The notes under the pieces: model-generated
The model's input: only the letters and a program-made list of their open reading frames with translations
Databases searched by the model: none
Told to the model about the DNA's origin: nothing
Source of the DNA: Dehalococcoidia bacterium
GTDB taxonomy: Bacteria > Chloroflexota > Dehalococcoidia > Dehalococcoidales > Fen-1064
Length of the DNA stretch: 6,531 bases
Assembly (NCBI GenBank): GCA_011192055.1
Contig: DUES01000049.1
Coordinates: 1 to 6,531, forward strand
Reading direction: 5' to 3'
Translations under genes and position numbers: made by a program
In this document: piece by piece, positions 6,205-6,531 of the stretch
Layout of the letters: each line of letters begins with the position of its first letter
How positions within the stretch are numbered: position 1 is the first letter of the stretch

Positions 6205-6215
6205 TATACTTTACA
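6185..6215. repeat. AT-rich palindrome
   Basis: TGTAAAGATAC (6185-6195) pairs with GTATACTTTACA (6204-6215): eleven base pairs with one bulged base, loop of about 8 nt. No T-run follows. It could be an operator or a hairpin within a small transcript. Confidence 0.4.
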
Positions 6216-6282
6216 TAATAGGTAGTATTATCACAAACAGATGCCTGAAGGTCTGCTCTGGTGCTGAGTCCCTATACCCCGG

Positions 6283-6300
6283 CGCCCTGAAAGCCAAATC
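6283..6300 (+). repeat. Degenerate direct repeat, copy 2
   Basis: This matches 5942-5959 at 16 of 18 bases, in the same orientation. Confidence 0.4.
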
Positions 6301-6448
6301 TACGGCCACCTAATAGGGGAACCTGGGGAATTATAACAGTGTCATCTAGGAATTCGACTGTGCCATGGTATTGAATGCGGCCCTAATTCGTGAATCCATT
6401 CCCGGAATGTCTACCTCAGGGGTGCTGGCTCTATCGACGGATTACCCC

Positions 6449-6503
6449 GTCATTGCGAGCTTACCTGCCAGCGAAGTTGGCAGGCTGAAGCGAAGCAATC
6501 TCT
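6449..6503. repeat. REP-like dispersed palindromic repeat
   Basis: CGTCATTGCGAGC opens and GAAGCGAAGCAATCTC closes a long imperfect hairpin. The outer stem is ATTGC (6452-6456) with GCAAT (6495-6499). The inner stem is perfect, CCTGCCA (6464-6470) with TGGCAGG (6478-6484), around a 7-nt loop. GCTT (6459-6462) can pair with AAGC (6488-6491) between them. Sequences with CGTCATTGCGAG at one end and GCAATC at the other are a well-known type of interspersed intergenic repeat in many bacterial genomes. Many copies elsewhere in this genome would be expected. Confidence 0.7.
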
Positions 6504-6531
6504 CCATTATCTCCATAGATCAGGGTAATCA

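Larger units (their letters stand above)
5793..6531. other. Gene-free region rich in short repeats
   Basis: No convincing coding sequence was found in these roughly 740 bp. Two overlapping open frames of about 60 codons on opposite strands (5971-6159 and 5977-6168) lack ribosome sites and recognisable motifs. What is present: a promoter for the small minus-strand gene, a 9-bp stem-loop at 5895-5925, a degenerate direct-repeat pair (5942-5959 and 6283-6300), three TTTGTAAGG copies beside a palindrome (6121-6215), and a REP-like repeat (6449-6503). AT-rich spacers and repeats suggest an old insertion scar or regulatory spacer rather than a lost gene. Confidence 0.55.

Noticed and set aside
5793..6531. 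CRISPR array, tRNA or integrase attachment site
   Set aside because: No regular repeat-spacer pattern, no cloverleaf, and no tRNA 3' end duplication were seen.

Overview
The window looks like a chromosomal segment from a bacterium of roughly 50% GC, most likely a member of Chloroflexota (class Dehalococcoidia or a relative). That placement is an inference. It rests on the gene order dapF-dapL-hflX, on lysine/DAP synthesis by the one-step DapL route, and on a dispersed-repeat type ending in a GATTGCTTC-like sequence. No rRNA or other phylogenetic marker is present to prove it.

Layout. (1) Positions 1-342 hold the 3' part of a chagasin-like (MEROPS I42) cysteine-protease inhibitor on the plus strand, followed by a clear stem-loop at 371-400 that probably ends its transcript. 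(2) Positions 477-1736 on the minus strand encode a 12-helix major facilitator transporter of the oxalate/formate-antiporter-like or monocarboxylate-like type. (3) Positions 1737-2215 form a divergent intergenic region. It has a strong extended -10 promoter firing toward dapF, a weaker candidate promoter firing toward the transporter, and an unusually long (about 270 nt) dapF leader with GC-rich inverted repeats. (4) Positions 2216-5529 hold three tightly packed plus-strand genes: dapF (diaminopimelate epimerase), dapL (LL-diaminopimelate aminotransferase) and hflX (ribosome-associated GTPase). Gaps of 58 and 61 nt suggest one operon. (5) Positions 5580-5792 encode a small basic protein of unknown function on the minus strand. 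Its -10 box lies only 7 nt from the ATG, so its mRNA may be leaderless. (6) Positions 5793-6531 contain no convincing gene. They hold a perfect 9-bp stem-loop, a triplicated TTTGTAAGG motif beside a palindrome, a degenerate pair of direct repeats about 340 bp apart, and a REP-like dispersed palindromic repeat at the right edge.

How the genes work together. DapL converts L-tetrahydrodipicolinate straight to LL-diaminopimelate, and DapF epimerises that to meso-diaminopimelate. The pair therefore supplies the last two steps before lysine by the route that needs no acyl-blocked intermediates. HflX, a translation-stress GTPase, appears to share their transcript and has no obvious metabolic link. 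The protease inhibitor and the transporter look unrelated to this operon.

I found no clear new multi-gene system. The items most worth following up are the dapF leader RNA, the possibly leaderless small gene, the displaced Shine-Dalgarno of hflX, and the repeat-rich right-hand 700 bp.
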